A stretch of DNA of 64,000 bases from Verrucomicrobiota bacterium JB023. Its GTDB lineage: Bacteria; Verrucomicrobiota; Verrucomicrobiia; Verrucomicrobiales; Akkermansiaceae. A model generated the notes under the pieces. That model was not told where the DNA came from. It did no database searches and worked only from the letters and a program-made list of their open reading frames with translations. Every line of letters starts with the position of its first letter. Position 1 is the stretch's first letter. The position numbers and the translations under genes were made by a program. The DNA is taken from NCBI GenBank assembly GCA_030673895.1, contig JAUTCR010000010.1, forward strand, positions 1-64,000, read 5' to 3'. Shown here piece by piece: positions 53,619-63,284 of this stretch.

Positions 53619-56600
53619 ATGCCCCCAATGAAGACGAGTTCACCCCCTCCCGTCATTTCCTTTGTCGCCTTAAGCGCGGCTCTTGGTAGCCTTCAAGCTC
53701 AGACCGTGGTCGAAGTTGGCCCGAATAGCCCCGGCACAATTGTCCCCGTAAGAAGCGTCACCTATTGGGATGATGATGGTTCGAACCCCGGTGGAGACTA
53801 CACTGTGGTTCAAACAGCGTCCCAGCCCACCACAGTGAATAATCAGCGGAGCACTCCGGTGGAGATTCGGAATATCGAACTCTCAAATGGAGTGGATCTG
53901 GATATCTTCAACTTTGAAGGCGTGGATGTCATTCTGCAGAACTTTGCGATTCAGAGCCCACCACCCCAAGGAATCGGGGTTCTTCTCTCGGATGGAACGA
54001 GGGTTGCCCTCAGCGATGGAGCGGCTGCCTACGAGGCGAGCCTGGAGGCCATGCTGCTTGATTCCAACATCAATTCCTACAGCTACTACGATGGGATTAG
54101 TCCGGATCCCACTCCTGGGACTCCGGATTTCGACCTCATGCTGCGCTTCGCTTACCTGCCGGACGAGGACTACATCTTCATCCAGGAGCGGGACGGGAAT
54201 ACTTTCTTTGAGTTGACCGCGTTGGATATCGACGGCAATCCGATCGAAGGAGCTAACATCCTGAAGTTCGGTGAGAGTGGGGGGAAATCGTTCACCGTCT
54301 ATGATTGGAACTCGGGTTATGCGAACAGCAGCTACCAAAGCCGGCAGGAGATGGCCTTTTCGGTCGCGCCAGCTTCTCTGTTCTTCGAAGGGACGGACGT
54401 GACGCCGGAACCTATTTTTGGCTTTCGAATCGACAACGATGGGGAAGCCGATGTCAAGGTGATGGGAGCCTCGGGTGATACCTTTAACAACAACCCCTAT
54501 AACCCAAACGTGCCGGGCGGCGCACCCATTCCGGGCTCATTGTCCGGTCAGGTTTTGGAGGACTTGGATGGCGACGGGATAGGAGATCGGGCCATCGCTG
54601 GCGTTGTGTTGACCTTGAAGGATGCGAATGGGGCGGACGTGGATAGCGACCCGGACACGGCAGGTATCCAGCCTACCACGACGACGACAGACGGAAGCGG
54701 CAACTACTCATTCACCGGTTTGGAGCCGGTGACTTATCAGGTGGTGCAGAGCCAGCCGGAATACTTCGCCTCCGTGAGTGATACCGATGGCGCCAACGAT
54801 AATTTGATCGGAAGCGAATCTCCCATCCAAGTGACCTCAAACGCTGACAATGGAGGAAATGACTTCGTGGAAGAATCCTCTGTCGGGGCCATCTCGGGCA
54901 CGGTCGAGGCTGACCTCAATGGGGACGGCTCCGGGGACGAAGCCCTGCAAGGGGTCTTGGTGACTCTCAAGAACAGCTCGGGTGGGGACATCGACAGCGA
55001 CCCGGCGACCGCTGGGGTACAGCCGACGGTAACGACCACTGATGCCAACGGGAATTACTCCTTTGTGAATTTGGAACCGGGTAATTATCGGGTGGTGGAG
55101 AGTGATCCGCAGGGGTATCTCTCGGTGTCTGATGTTGATGGCGGCAATGATAACGTCATCGGACAAGAAGGCCCGATTGCGGTGGTTGCCGGGCAAACGA
55201 ATACCGGGAATGATTTTCTGGATGAAGAGTGGGCCTTGATTGCCGGGACAGTTCGTAGCGATGGCAATGCGAGCGGCACTCTCCAAGCTGACAACTCGGT
55301 GGATCCTCCCATCGAGTTGGTGACCGTCCGCTTGTTCACCGATCCGAATGGAGATGGGAATCCCGATGATGGGGTGGAAGTGGCCCAAGTCGAAACCGAC
55401 GGCAGTGGAGACTATCAGTTCTCCCAGCTTCCCTCCGGCGATTACGTCGTGGTGCAGGATCAGCCCGACGGATACCTTAGTATCTTGGACGAAGATTTTT
55501 CCGCCCCTGCTGACGACGTGGCGGACGCTGGAACCGACAACATCATCCCGGTGACCGTGACTGCGGGTGAGTCAGACACTCGCAATGACTTCCTCGAGCA
55601 AGTGCCAGGCGCGATCACTGGACGGGTCCTCGCTGATACTGATAACGATGATGAGGGTGAAGAGGGAATCGGTGGAGTGATTCTCACTCTGAAGAATGCT
55701 GCGGGTGAGGACATCGATAGCGACCCGGCGAGCGAAGGAGTCCAGCCGACCACCACCACGACCGCGAGCGACGGCTCTTATCAATTTACCAACTTGCTTC
55801 CGGGGTCTTATCAAGTCGTAGAGACTGACCCGGCTGATTATCTTTCGGTCTCTGATGTTGATGGCGGCGCGGTCAACACGATTGGCGATGAGCAAGCAAT
55901 CGTCGTGCTCGCCGGCCAAAGCTCAGGAGGAAACGACTTCATTGATGAGCAGTCCGCGACCATCAGCGGTTCGGTTTTCGCTGATCTTGATAATGACGAT
56001 TCTGGCGATGTTGGTATCGCTGGCGTTGTTCTGACCCTGACTGATGCGGTAGGAGAGCCGGTGGACGGGGACCCTGACGCGGTAGGAATTCAGCCAATCA
56101 CTGCGGTGACCGATGGAGACGGCTACTATGAGTTTAGTTCTGTCCCTCCCGGAGACTACGGGGTGAGTGAGTCTCAGCCTTCCGGCTATGCTACCGTGCT
56201 TGATGGTGACACCACGGACGCGGGTGATGATGCGCTTAATGGAAGCGTTCTCGATAATTTGATTCCTGTCAGCGTCAATGCTGGCGAGACCGATACGGGA
56301 AATGATTTCGTGGAAGAGCAGCCTGGCTCGATCACAGGAACGGTGCGGGCTGACCTCGATCATGATGCCGTGGGCGATGAGCCTTTGGCCGGCGTCACGG
56401 TGACGCTGAAGAATGCTGCAGGGGAAGACATCGATAGCGATCCGGTGACGAAAGGCGTGCAGCCCACCACCGCCGTGACCGATTCCGAAGGCCGTTACGA
56501 GTTCACTAACCTTTTGCCGGGTGATTACCTCGTGGTGGAGAGTGATTTGGCGGGCTATGAGTCAGTTGGCGACGTCGACGGAGCCAATGACAACACCATC

Positions 56601-59366
56601 GGAGAAGAGAATGCCCTCACCGTCGTTGCTGGACAAAGCAATGACGACAATGACTTCGTTGACGAGCAGCTCGCCTCGATATCCGGATTTGTAATGGAGG
56701 ACACGACAGGGGATGGGAACGGAAATCTTGCCTTGGCTTCTGTCGAGATGGTTCTCTTCACCGACCCAAATGGCGATGGAGATCCTGCCGATGGCGAGGC
56801 CATCCAGACGGTGAGCACCGGGCAAGATGGTTTCTATCAGTTCAATCTTGTCCCTGTCGGCGACTACGTCTTGGTGGAAAGCCAGCCCTCGGGATTTTTA
56901 ACGGTCCGGGACTACGACGGAAGCTCGCCCGCTGATGACGCGGGCAACCTTGATGCCAATGATGATCGACTTCCGGTTTCCGTCGTCGCGGGAGAGGAAG
57001 ATACGGAGAACAACTTCGTGGAGGCAAAGCCTTCCCGAATCAGTGGAACCGTCCTCGCAGATACAGACGATGACGGCCAAGGCGAGGAGCCGCTGGAGAA
57101 TGTGATCCTCACGTTGCTCTCCGATACGGGAGAGCCAATCGATGCGGATGATAATCCGGACAATGGGGTCCAATTGGTCACCACGACCACCGACCAGAAT
57201 GGAGACTATGTCTTTGAGAATTTGCTCTTTGGAGACTACCAGATTTCCCAAACTCAGCCGGCTGGCTATGGAAGCGTCAGTGATGGCGACACCACCCAAC
57301 CGGAGGATGATGCCTCCAATGACGACACCTTGGATGATATCATCCCGGTCAGTGTGATTCCGTCGGAAGAAGACTCCGGCAACGACTTCATCGAGGTCGG
57401 CTTGGGTTCGATTAGTGGTTATGTCCTCGAGGATACGGACAATGATGCTGCCGGCGATCGGCCGCTTCCGGGCGTCGTCCTTTCCCTGACTGATGGCGAC
57501 GGTGCGTTATTGGACGCTGATCCGGAGCTTGAAGGAATTCAGCCCATCACCACGACGACTGACGTCAACGGCTACTACGTCTTTAGTGGATTACTTCCGG
57601 GCGACTATGGCGTGCAGGAGAGTCAGCCCCCGGGGTATTTGAGTGTCTTGGATGGCGATTTCACCGCTCCTGACGATGATGCGGCTAATGCCGACAGCTT
57701 GGACGACTTCATCCCGGTGTCCCTTGCGCCCGACGAGGTGGATACCCGGAACGACTTCATCGAAGTTGATGAAAAAGCAGGGACCTTCGCTGAATTCCAA
57801 GATGACTTTGCCCTTGAGTTAGGCTCGGACGACGGGCCGGCAGATAATCCGGACGGCGACATGTATCCCAATGCTCTCGAGTATGCCTTTTGTCTGGAGC
57901 CGGGCAGTGGCCTGCCGGGCAAGGGAGAGTTTTGCCTCGTCAAATCGGATGACGGCTCGGTGACCGCCCAATTCTACCGTCGTCGCGGCGGTCTCAATGA
58001 TGTCACCTACATCCTGGAAGGCGCGGATGAGCTTGGCACTCCCACCACATGGCAGGAGTTGGCCAGCATCGTGCCGACTGTCGATACCTCTGACGCCGAT
58101 CTGCCTCTGGAAGCCGAGAAGGTCGTCTATTCTGATATCCAAAATGCCAGCGAACTGACCCGGGGGGCCTCTGGTGGTGTCGTCCGGATGAAGGTGGAGG
58201 TCGATGTGGATGGCAACGGCTCGATTGCCTCTGACGAGGTCTTCTACAGCCCGGCCTTTGGCTGGCAGTGTGTGGACTATATTGATTATCAGTGTGCGAC
58301 CTTCTGCATGCCTTTCAGTGCGAAGCCGGTCTTCAGCGGCACATTCGCCGCCTCCGGCGCCCTCACTCTGGCAACAGATGGCGATGGCAATGTGACTCTT
58401 GATGTCAGCAATTCCCCTTTGGCCGCCGACTTGGCCGGGGTGGTGGGCTCACAGGGTGAGTGCTACCTGCAGATGACCAGCGGATCGCTGGAGGGTGAGC
58501 GATTCGACATCCTGTCTGGCGGGCTTGACCAGATCACGCTGGTCAATGATCCGGACATTTTCTCGGAGAGTGATGGCGTGGAGAGCCTCTCGACCTTGAG
58601 TGGCGTGCCTGCGGACGCGTTGTTCAATGGAGCCAGCTTCCAAGTCATCCGCTACCAGACCGTGGACGATGTCTTTGATAAGACGGCTAGCTATGCCGGG
58701 CTGGAGTCGACCAGCCCTTCAACGGCCACTCGGGTGCTCTTCTACAACAGTCGCAAAGACAATCCCGGCTTTGAGGTTCTTTTCCTCTTCGGCTCGAATG
58801 CGGAGAATTCGAAGTGGGTCGAAAACAATGATTTGGTCTTTCTGAACGATGCTGGCGGCTACCGTCTCGATCCGGCGGGAGGCAACTGGATTCATCCGAA
58901 GATTTCCGGAGATTCTCTGGAGCCCTCCGCAATACCCCAGAGGCAGTTTGTCTCGGGAATGATCGCCAACCACCACCAGGCGGTGGCCCTTAATGAGGGA
59001 TTCAATCTGGTAGGAGCAATGTGGCCTTATGAGCAGAGCGCGGCAGGGCCCAGTGGGCGCAACTACTCGGTGCTCGCTGGCTTCGATGGAGGGGTGGACC
59101 CCGATCAAAGCTCCGAAATCCTCTATTGGCTGGGCGATCAGGCCGCCGATACGGAAGGGGCAAGCTATCGTGAAACCTACGATGCCTACATGTTGCTCGA
59201 TGGCGGTGGGATGCAGAACTGGGTGGACACCAGTGACCCTTGGTTGAACGACCTTGATGCCTCCCTCACCTTCCCAAGTTATCGGGCAGCCTTCCTCAAG
59301 CTCCTCGCGGATGATGAGAAGGAGTCGCATCTTTACCCCTTCCCGAACTTTGGGCTCGAAAATTGA
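53619..59366 (+). CDS. Giant secreted protein with nine SdrD B-like repeats
   Basis: The 1,915-residue acidic protein has a signal peptide (ISFVALSAALGSLQAQ). Residues about 30-300 form a unique N-terminal domain. Nine Cna-B/SdrD-like beta-sandwich repeats follow, about 116-125 residues each, from about 305 to 1385; each starts with a phrase such as ISGTVLADTDDDGQGEEPL and contains a YxFxNLxPGxYxVxES-type core. Aspartate-rich loops suggest calcium binding. The C-terminal 530 residues are non-repetitive. There is no LPxTG or PEP-CTERM motif, so attachment is by another route. Adhesion or matrix scaffolding is inferred. Confidence 0.88.
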   Translation: MPPMKTSSPPPVISFVALSAALGSLQAQTVVEVGPNSPGTIVPVRSVTYWDDDGSNPGGDYTVVQTASQPTTVNNQRSTPVEIRNIELSNGVDLDIFNFEGVDVILQNFAIQSPPPQGIGVLLSDGTRVALSDGAAAYEASLEAMLLDSNINSYSYYDGISPDPTPGTPDFDLMLRFAYLPDEDYIFIQERDGNTFFELTALDIDGNPIEGANILKFGESGGKSFTVYDWNSGYANSSYQSRQEMAFSVAPASLFFEGTDVTPEPIFGFRIDNDGEADVKVMGASGDTFNNNPYNPNVPGGAPIPGSLSGQVLEDLDGDGIGDRAIAGVVLTLKDANGADVDSDPDTAGIQPTTTTTDGSGNYSFTGLEPVTYQVVQSQPEYFASVSDTDGANDNLIGSESPIQVTSNADNGGNDFVEESSVGAISGTVEADLNGDGSGDEALQGVLVTLKNSSGGDIDSDPATAGVQPTVTTTDANGNYSFVNLEPGNYRVVESDPQGYLSVSDVDGGNDNVIGQEGPIAVVAGQTNTGNDFLDEEWALIAGTVRSDGNASGTLQADNSVDPPIELVTVRLFTDPNGDGNPDDGVEVAQVETDGSGDYQFSQLPSGDYVVVQDQPDGYLSILDEDFSAPADDVADAGTDNIIPVTVTAGESDTRNDFLEQVPGAITGRVLADTDNDDEGEEGIGGVILTLKNAAGEDIDSDPASEGVQPTTTTTASDGSYQFTNLLPGSYQVVETDPADYLSVSDVDGGAVNTIGDEQAIVVLAGQSSGGNDFIDEQSATISGSVFADLDNDDSGDVGIAGVVLTLTDAVGEPVDGDPDAVGIQPITAVTDGDGYYEFSSVPPGDYGVSESQPSGYATVLDGDTTDAGDDALNGSVLDNLIPVSVNAGETDTGNDFVEEQPGSITGTVRADLDHDAVGDEPLAGVTVTLKNAAGEDIDSDPVTKGVQPTTAVTDSEGRYEFTNLLPGDYLVVESDLAGYESVGDVDGANDNTIGEENALTVVAGQSNDDNDFVDEQLASISGFVMEDTTGDGNGNLALASVEMVLFTDPNGDGDPADGEAIQTVSTGQDGFYQFNLVPVGDYVLVESQPSGFLTVRDYDGSSPADDAGNLDANDDRLPVSVVAGEEDTENNFVEAKPSRISGTVLADTDDDGQGEEPLENVILTLLSDTGEPIDADDNPDNGVQLVTTTTDQNGDYVFENLLFGDYQISQTQPAGYGSVSDGDTTQPEDDASNDDTLDDIIPVSVIPSEEDSGNDFIEVGLGSISGYVLEDTDNDAAGDRPLPGVVLSLTDGDGALLDADPELEGIQPITTTTDVNGYYVFSGLLPGDYGVQESQPPGYLSVLDGDFTAPDDDAANADSLDDFIPVSLAPDEVDTRNDFIEVDEKAGTFAEFQDDFALELGSDDGPADNPDGDMYPNALEYAFCLEPGSGLPGKGEFCLVKSDDGSVTAQFYRRRGGLNDVTYILEGADELGTPTTWQELASIVPTVDTSDADLPLEAEKVVYSDIQNASELTRGASGGVVRMKVEVDVDGNGSIASDEVFYSPAFGWQCVDYIDYQCATFCMPFSAKPVFSGTFAASGALTLATDGDGNVTLDVSNSPLAADLAGVVGSQGECYLQMTSGSLEGERFDILSGGLDQITLVNDPDIFSESDGVESLSTLSGVPADALFNGASFQVIRYQTVDDVFDKTASYAGLESTSPSTATRVLFYNSRKDNPGFEVLFLFGSNAENSKWVENNDLVFLNDAGGYRLDPAGGNWIHPKISGDSLEPSAIPQRQFVSGMIANHHQAVALNEGFNLVGAMWPYEQSAAGPSGRNYSVLAGFDGGVDPDQSSEILYWLGDQAADTEGASYRETYDAYMLLDGGGMQNWVDTSDPWLNDLDASLTFPSYRAAFLKLLADDEKESHLYPFPNFGLEN
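54530..57770 (+). repeat. Nine tandem SdrD-type coding repeats
   Basis: Repeat starts are near 54538, 54886, 55234, 55609, 55957, 56326, 56674, 57037 and 57406. Spacings are 348, 348, 375, 348, 369, 348, 363 and 369 nt, all multiples of three. Two units (third and seventh) share a variant with LFTDPNGDG in place of the LTLKNAxGxDIDSDP stretch. Confidence 0.85.
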
Positions 59367-59395
59367 AATTTAAGCGATATTAATTAACCTGCCTG

Positions 59396-60136
59396 ATGAA
59401 AACTCCCCTCACTTTCGCAGCCATCCTCTCTCTGTCAGCCGCTTCAGCTTCCGCGCAGGAGGCGCTACGGATCGAGTGGGGAAGCTCGCTGGTTTCCGAA
59501 AAAATCATCACCAGTGATGGCAGCGCGGTCACGCTTGACGAGTTCAGTTTCGAGTTGGGGGGCTTTGCCGGAGGTTTTGTCCCGACTGCGGAAAACATCA
59601 ACGAGTGGTTGGACAATTGGCAGGTCTTCGATGCGATCACGGAGAATGATCCTGATCGCAACGGCACCGACCAGAGCGGTCAGCCTGCCAGTGCCGACTT
59701 TTTCATCCCCGGTGGAGGGACGGATGCCCGCTTTGTCGCAGCAGATTTGCTGGATGGTAACCAAAATTCACTCTCCGCGGATTCCAACGGCACGGATACC
59801 TTTGGCCCGGGCCAACAGGCCTACGTTTTTATCAGAAACTCGGAAACCACGACAGCGGGCTCCGAGTGGTTGCTTTACACGAGTGAGGCTGGCGAGGTTT
59901 GGGAATATCCGACGGTCACCTCAGGGCAGACGCAGGTCCCTCTCACTTGGTATGTGGCTGAGGCGGACGAGGCGATTTGGGGTGGGGTGAACGGCTCCAC
60001 GCTGGGAGGCGGCGAGTTTTCAGATAGCTCGTCGGACTTCGTTCTGCGGACTCACACGTTCATCCCTGAGCCTTCAGTGGCTCTTTTCAGCGCGCTTTCC
60101 GGGTTGCTGCTCTTGGTGCGTCGGTCGCGAGCTTGA
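59396..60136 (+). CDS. PEP-CTERM sorting-domain protein
   Basis: The 246-residue secreted protein has a signal peptide (TFAAILSLSAASASAQ) and a classical C-terminal sorting signal: PEP in FIPEPSVAL, a hydrophobic helix (LFSALSGLLLLV) and the basic end RRSRA. In this system an exosortase processes the tail and ties export to exopolysaccharide production. No exosortase gene is in the window. The central region (GGFAGGFVPTAENINEW) is shared with the next gene. It is 27 nt after the SdrD-like gene and may be cotranscribed. Confidence 0.9.
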   Translation: MKTPLTFAAILSLSAASASAQEALRIEWGSSLVSEKIITSDGSAVTLDEFSFELGGFAGGFVPTAENINEWLDNWQVFDAITENDPDRNGTDQSGQPASADFFIPGGGTDARFVAADLLDGNQNSLSADSNGTDTFGPGQQAYVFIRNSETTTAGSEWLLYTSEAGEVWEYPTVTSGQTQVPLTWYVAEADEAIWGGVNGSTLGGGEFSDSSSDFVLRTHTFIPEPSVALFSALSGLLLLVRRSRA

Positions 60137-60175
60137 GTTGGATGAGTGTTCGATGAGCTGCCTTTCCCAAAGGAC

Positions 60176-61081
60176 GTGAAGCGACTTCTTCCACTTTCCC
60201 ATTGGCCGCTTCCGGCTCTTTCGACCGGTTTTTTGCTGGCCGTGGCCTCGTGCGTCAATGCTGTCGACGTTCAGTGGTTCAGCTCCTTCTTCCAAGAGAA
60301 TCGTGATAGCGAGGATGAACCCCTGGATGAGGGGTGGACCTTCCATCTCGGCTATTTCTCCTCGAGCTTCGTGCCCACCTCTGGAAATACTGCGGAATGG
60401 GCTGCTCACTGGCAGCAGGTGGACTCGACGGCCTATCAGGTGACGGGCAGCCGCTTTGCGGGACAGTGGGCCAATGACGGCTCCGTGACGGGTCGCCCCG
60501 CCTACATCTGGGGGCTGAATCGGCAGCGAGCGAGCAACGAATGGATCCTTCTACACGATGCGAGCTGGAACTTCCCCTTCGCTGGCGGCATCGCGCCTCC
60601 TGTCAACTGGGCCGCCGGAGACGCCGGGGAAGTGATCGTGGGCGCCCTGAATGCGGGGGGCGTCCATCTGAGGACGGAAGCCGTCGAGGGTGAGCCCTTC
60701 GAGCAGACCTACCCGATCTGGCTACAGACTTACTTCACGGATGAGGAACTCTCTGCCGGCACCCTGACCGGAGCCTCGGACGATGCCGACGGCGATGGTC
60801 AAGCCAACGCCGTCGAGTTTGCCTTCGCAACGAATCCTCGTGACGCAGCTAGCCGAGCCGGGGTGATGGTCGCGAAGGACACCTCTGGGGAAATCGTCTT
60901 TTCCGCCCCACGGGCGCGGGCGACGGCGGTTTCCCTCTTTCCTCAGGTGAGTCCCGATCTCGTTCTCTGGTTGGAGGACTCCTCACTTGAGGTGCTGGCC
61001 TCGTCGTCCAGTGAGCTGCTTTTCCGGAGCAAGCTAGACGGGAATCAGGCTTTCGCGCGGGTTCGAGTCGAGCTCCCCTAG
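60176..61081 (+). CDS. Secreted paralogue of the PEP-CTERM protein without the sorting tail
   Basis: The track start is GTG 60146; GTG 60176, after an AAAGGA-like ribosome-binding site, gives a signal peptide with less N-terminal extension (KRLLPLSHWPLPALSTGFLLAVASCVNA). About 300 residues. The first half resembles the preceding protein (FHLGYFSSSFVPTSGNTAEW, DAGEVIVGALNAGG). The C-terminus is instead a calcium-type repeat (ASDDADGDGQANAVEFAFATNP) and a beta-rich domain common in large verrucomicrobial secreted proteins. The stop is TAG. Function is unknown. Confidence 0.75.
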   Translation: MKRLLPLSHWPLPALSTGFLLAVASCVNAVDVQWFSSFFQENRDSEDEPLDEGWTFHLGYFSSSFVPTSGNTAEWAAHWQQVDSTAYQVTGSRFAGQWANDGSVTGRPAYIWGLNRQRASNEWILLHDASWNFPFAGGIAPPVNWAAGDAGEVIVGALNAGGVHLRTEAVEGEPFEQTYPIWLQTYFTDEELSAGTLTGASDDADGDGQANAVEFAFATNPRDAASRAGVMVAKDTSGEIVFSAPRARATAVSLFPQVSPDLVLWLEDSSLEVLASSSSELLFRSKLDGNQAFARVRVELP

Positions 61082-61372
61082 CTTCGATAGACGCTGTCTG
61101 AGCGGTTTCCGCGCGGAGGGGTGAAGTCAATCGAGTCACTAGGCGGCTCGAAGCTGACAGCGGCAGAGAGAGGCTTCCAGCGGCTTCACCGGGCAATCTG
61201 TGCCTCGCATCGACGATTGTCGAAGGCGTCTCCCCGAAATGCAGAGAGCGAGGGCCGGCCGAAACCAACCCCCGCTCTGGGAACAACAACGCACGTCCCT
61301 TGCGGGACATGAGTAAAGAGGTACCAAATTCAGATTAAGTCACCGAATATTTTCGAAAAAACGCAAAAAAGT
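61082..61372. other. Intergenic region between the PEP-CTERM paralogue and the MscS-like gene
   Basis: There is a small hairpin at 61294-61311 (GTCCC-TTGC-GGGAC) and an AT-rich stretch at 61320-61375. No gene is convincing. Confidence 0.4.
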
Positions 61373-62311
61373 TCAATTTTCCCGCCTTCCCCGGATGATT
61401 TCGTTCACCAATACCGAATTTGGAATGATGATGAACGAGCCATCATTGCGAGTCAGCTTGGTTGTGACCGGTCCGATTCCGGCGACTTTGGCAGGATCGC
61501 CATCATAATGAAGCTCGGTCCCGATGTCATAGAGGTCGCGGGCATACACTCCGGCGACGATGTGACCGGCGAGGGTTTTCAATCCGAGGCCAAGGGCGAG
61601 CGCGAGAGCGGCTGCCAGGCCGGAGAGGATGATTTTGACTGAGGAGTTGAGCAGCTCGGTCTCGATGCCGAGCTGGGAGAGCGCGACGGTGAGGACAATG
61701 ATGAAGAGGAAGCTGAAGAGGATTTTGGCGACCGTGCTTCCATACTCAATCCCCAGCGACTCCAAGGATTGCTGGACCGCGTTGCGGACGATGTCGGCAA
61801 CGATGAATCCGACCAGGGTGATGATGGCGGCAGTCAGGACCTTCGGGAGGAAGGCCATGATTTGGTCAATGACATTGCTGATGTCTTCGATCCCGGCGGA
61901 ATCCGCTGCCATCCGGATGCTGAGGAAGACGATGAGCCAGTAAACCAGCTTGGGGATGAAGGAGGAAGGGCCTGACTTGATGCCCATCTTGGCGAAAATC
62001 TCGGTCAGGCCGACTTTCTCGAGAAGGCCATCAAGATTGATGCGCTTGAAGACGGTGGCCAGGACGGAGCGGATGACCTTGGCAAAAATGAAGCCAATCA
62101 TCAATAAGACGATGGCGACGACGAGGTCCGGAATCTTGTTGATTGCCTCGTCGGCGAGCTCGACAAAAGCTTGTCTGAGCTTATCGAGAACGTAGTGGAG
62201 AAAGTTTTGTTCGCCGATGGTTTCCTCCGGCGGGGTGGGGAGGTCGATTTTCGTGACCTCCAGGGTGGTGGTCTCTTCGCTATTCAACGGAGTGGCTTGA
62301 GCAAGTCTCAT
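61373..62311 (-). CDS. MscS-like mechanosensitive channel
   Basis: The 312-residue membrane protein has conserved TM-helix repeats (IPDLVVAIVLLMIGFIFAKVI and VLTAAIITLVGFIVADIV) and a glycine/alanine-rich pore-type helix (ILSGLAAALALALGLGLKTLAG). A short C-terminal MscS beta domain follows (DLYDIGTELHYDGDPAKVAGI, then IPNSVLVNE). It lacks the long MscS C-terminal vestibule. It should respond to membrane tension or osmotic downshock. It is just downstream of the sigma operon on the same strand (26 nt gap) and could be part of it. Confidence 0.85.
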   Translation of the reverse strand: MRLAQATPLNSEETTTLEVTKIDLPTPPEETIGEQNFLHYVLDKLRQAFVELADEAINKIPDLVVAIVLLMIGFIFAKVIRSVLATVFKRINLDGLLEKVGLTEIFAKMGIKSGPSSFIPKLVYWLIVFLSIRMAADSAGIEDISNVIDQIMAFLPKVLTAAIITLVGFIVADIVRNAVQQSLESLGIEYGSTVAKILFSFLFIIVLTVALSQLGIETELLNSSVKIILSGLAAALALALGLGLKTLAGHIVAGVYARDLYDIGTELHYDGDPAKVAGIGPVTTKLTRNDGSFIIIPNSVLVNEIIRGRREN

Positions 62312-62337
62312 GGATGGTGCGTCGGGGTAGCACCATA

Positions 62338-62592
62338 CTAAGGCTTATAGTCTTCGTTGGAAGACGAAACGCAGCCGAAAAGCGCGTCGAAGAAGCCGGT
62401 GAGGGCCGAGGTGAAACCGAGGAAGACGAAAGAGGTGGACTCCTTCATGACCGTCTCGGCAATCGCTCTCCGGGTGATTTCATCGACCCGTCTCTCGTCG
62501 GCCGGGGCTTGAGCAATCTCATTCCACCCAGCCTCGGCGAAGAGGTCTTCGAAGAACGCGTCGTCCGCGTCAGATGTGGCTGTAGGGTTCAT
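62338..62592 (-). CDS. Small protein coupled to the ECF sigma factor, possible anti-sigma factor
   Basis: The 84-residue protein starts inside the sigma gene stop (ATGA overlap at 62589-62592). The N-terminal half is acidic and helical (ADDAFFEDLFAEAGW). The C-terminal half has a hydrophobic stretch (STSFVFLGFTSALTGFFDALFG) that could be one membrane segment. No zinc anti-sigma motif (HxxxCxxC) is present. Position makes it the natural candidate for sigma control, but this is inference. Confidence 0.65.
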   Translation of the reverse strand: MNPTATSDADDAFFEDLFAEAGWNEIAQAPADERRVDEITRRAIAETVMKESTSFVFLGFTSALTGFFDALFGCVSSSNEDYKP

Positions 62593-63215
62593 TCTTTGGG
62601 CATTAAGGGTAGGGGAAGATCCTTATTGACGCGCTGATAGGCTTCCTTGAAGGACTCCAGCGCGCGGTAAAGGCGCATCTTTGCAGCGCTGAGTTTGACC
62701 TCAAGCACATCGGCGACCTCTTCCAAGGTGAGACCGGACATGTACTTAAGAACGATGACCTCCCGCTCCTTTGCTTTTAAATTTGATAAGGCTTCTTCCA
62801 CCGCTTGAGAGACTTGGGCCTTTCTTTGTGTCGACTCCAAATCTTCTTCATGGGCAGCGGTTTGTTCTTCATAGGCTGCATGTCTTTCTCGCTTTCTTGC
62901 GATCTTAGAGATGCGGTTTCGGCAGTAATTGTGCACAATTATATGAAGCCAGGTTTTAAAAGACGACCTTCCTTCGAATTGGTGAATCTTGTGAAAGATT
63001 TGAAGCAGAGTGTCTTGTGTGATTTCCTCAGCATCTTCAGCACTACCTAAAATTCTTCGCGAAGTGTTAAAGATAAGACCCTCATAACGTCTGACGAGTT
63101 CTTGATAGGCTTCTAAATTGTGGGGGAGTTCAGCCTTACAGCGGGCCACCAGTTGGGCATCATCCCATGCTTCGAGATTTTCGCTACTACTGGTGCTGGT
63201 TGAGGAGACAGTCAC
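62589..63215 (-). CDS. ECF RNA polymerase sigma factor, RpoE-type
   Basis: The 208-residue protein has sigma region 2 at about 38-105 (ELVRRYEGLIFNTSRRIL, AEEITQDTLLQIFHKIHQFEG, FKTWLHIIVHNYCRNRI). Region 4 is at about 140-195 (LKAKEREVIVLKYMSGLTLEEVADVLEVKLSAAKMRLYRAL). A charged Glu/Lys linker joins them. It redirects RNA polymerase to stress-type promoters. Its stop overlaps the start of the 84-residue gene, and an MscS-like gene follows. Confidence 0.92.
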   Translation of the reverse strand: MTVSSTSTSSSENLEAWDDAQLVARCKAELPHNLEAYQELVRRYEGLIFNTSRRILGSAEDAEEITQDTLLQIFHKIHQFEGRSSFKTWLHIIVHNYCRNRISKIARKRERHAAYEEQTAAHEEDLESTQRKAQVSQAVEEALSNLKAKEREVIVLKYMSGLTLEEVADVLEVKLSAAKMRLYRALESFKEAYQRVNKDLPLPLMPKE

Positions 63216-63284
63216 GATTCAGGCTCAGGGGAAAGTTAGGGACGGACCAACAATGCGTTTCTTTGAGAATTATGCTATATTTTT

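Noticed and set aside
54530-57770. CRISPR array
   Set aside because: The repeats are long (about 350 nt), in-frame and divergent; they encode protein domains.
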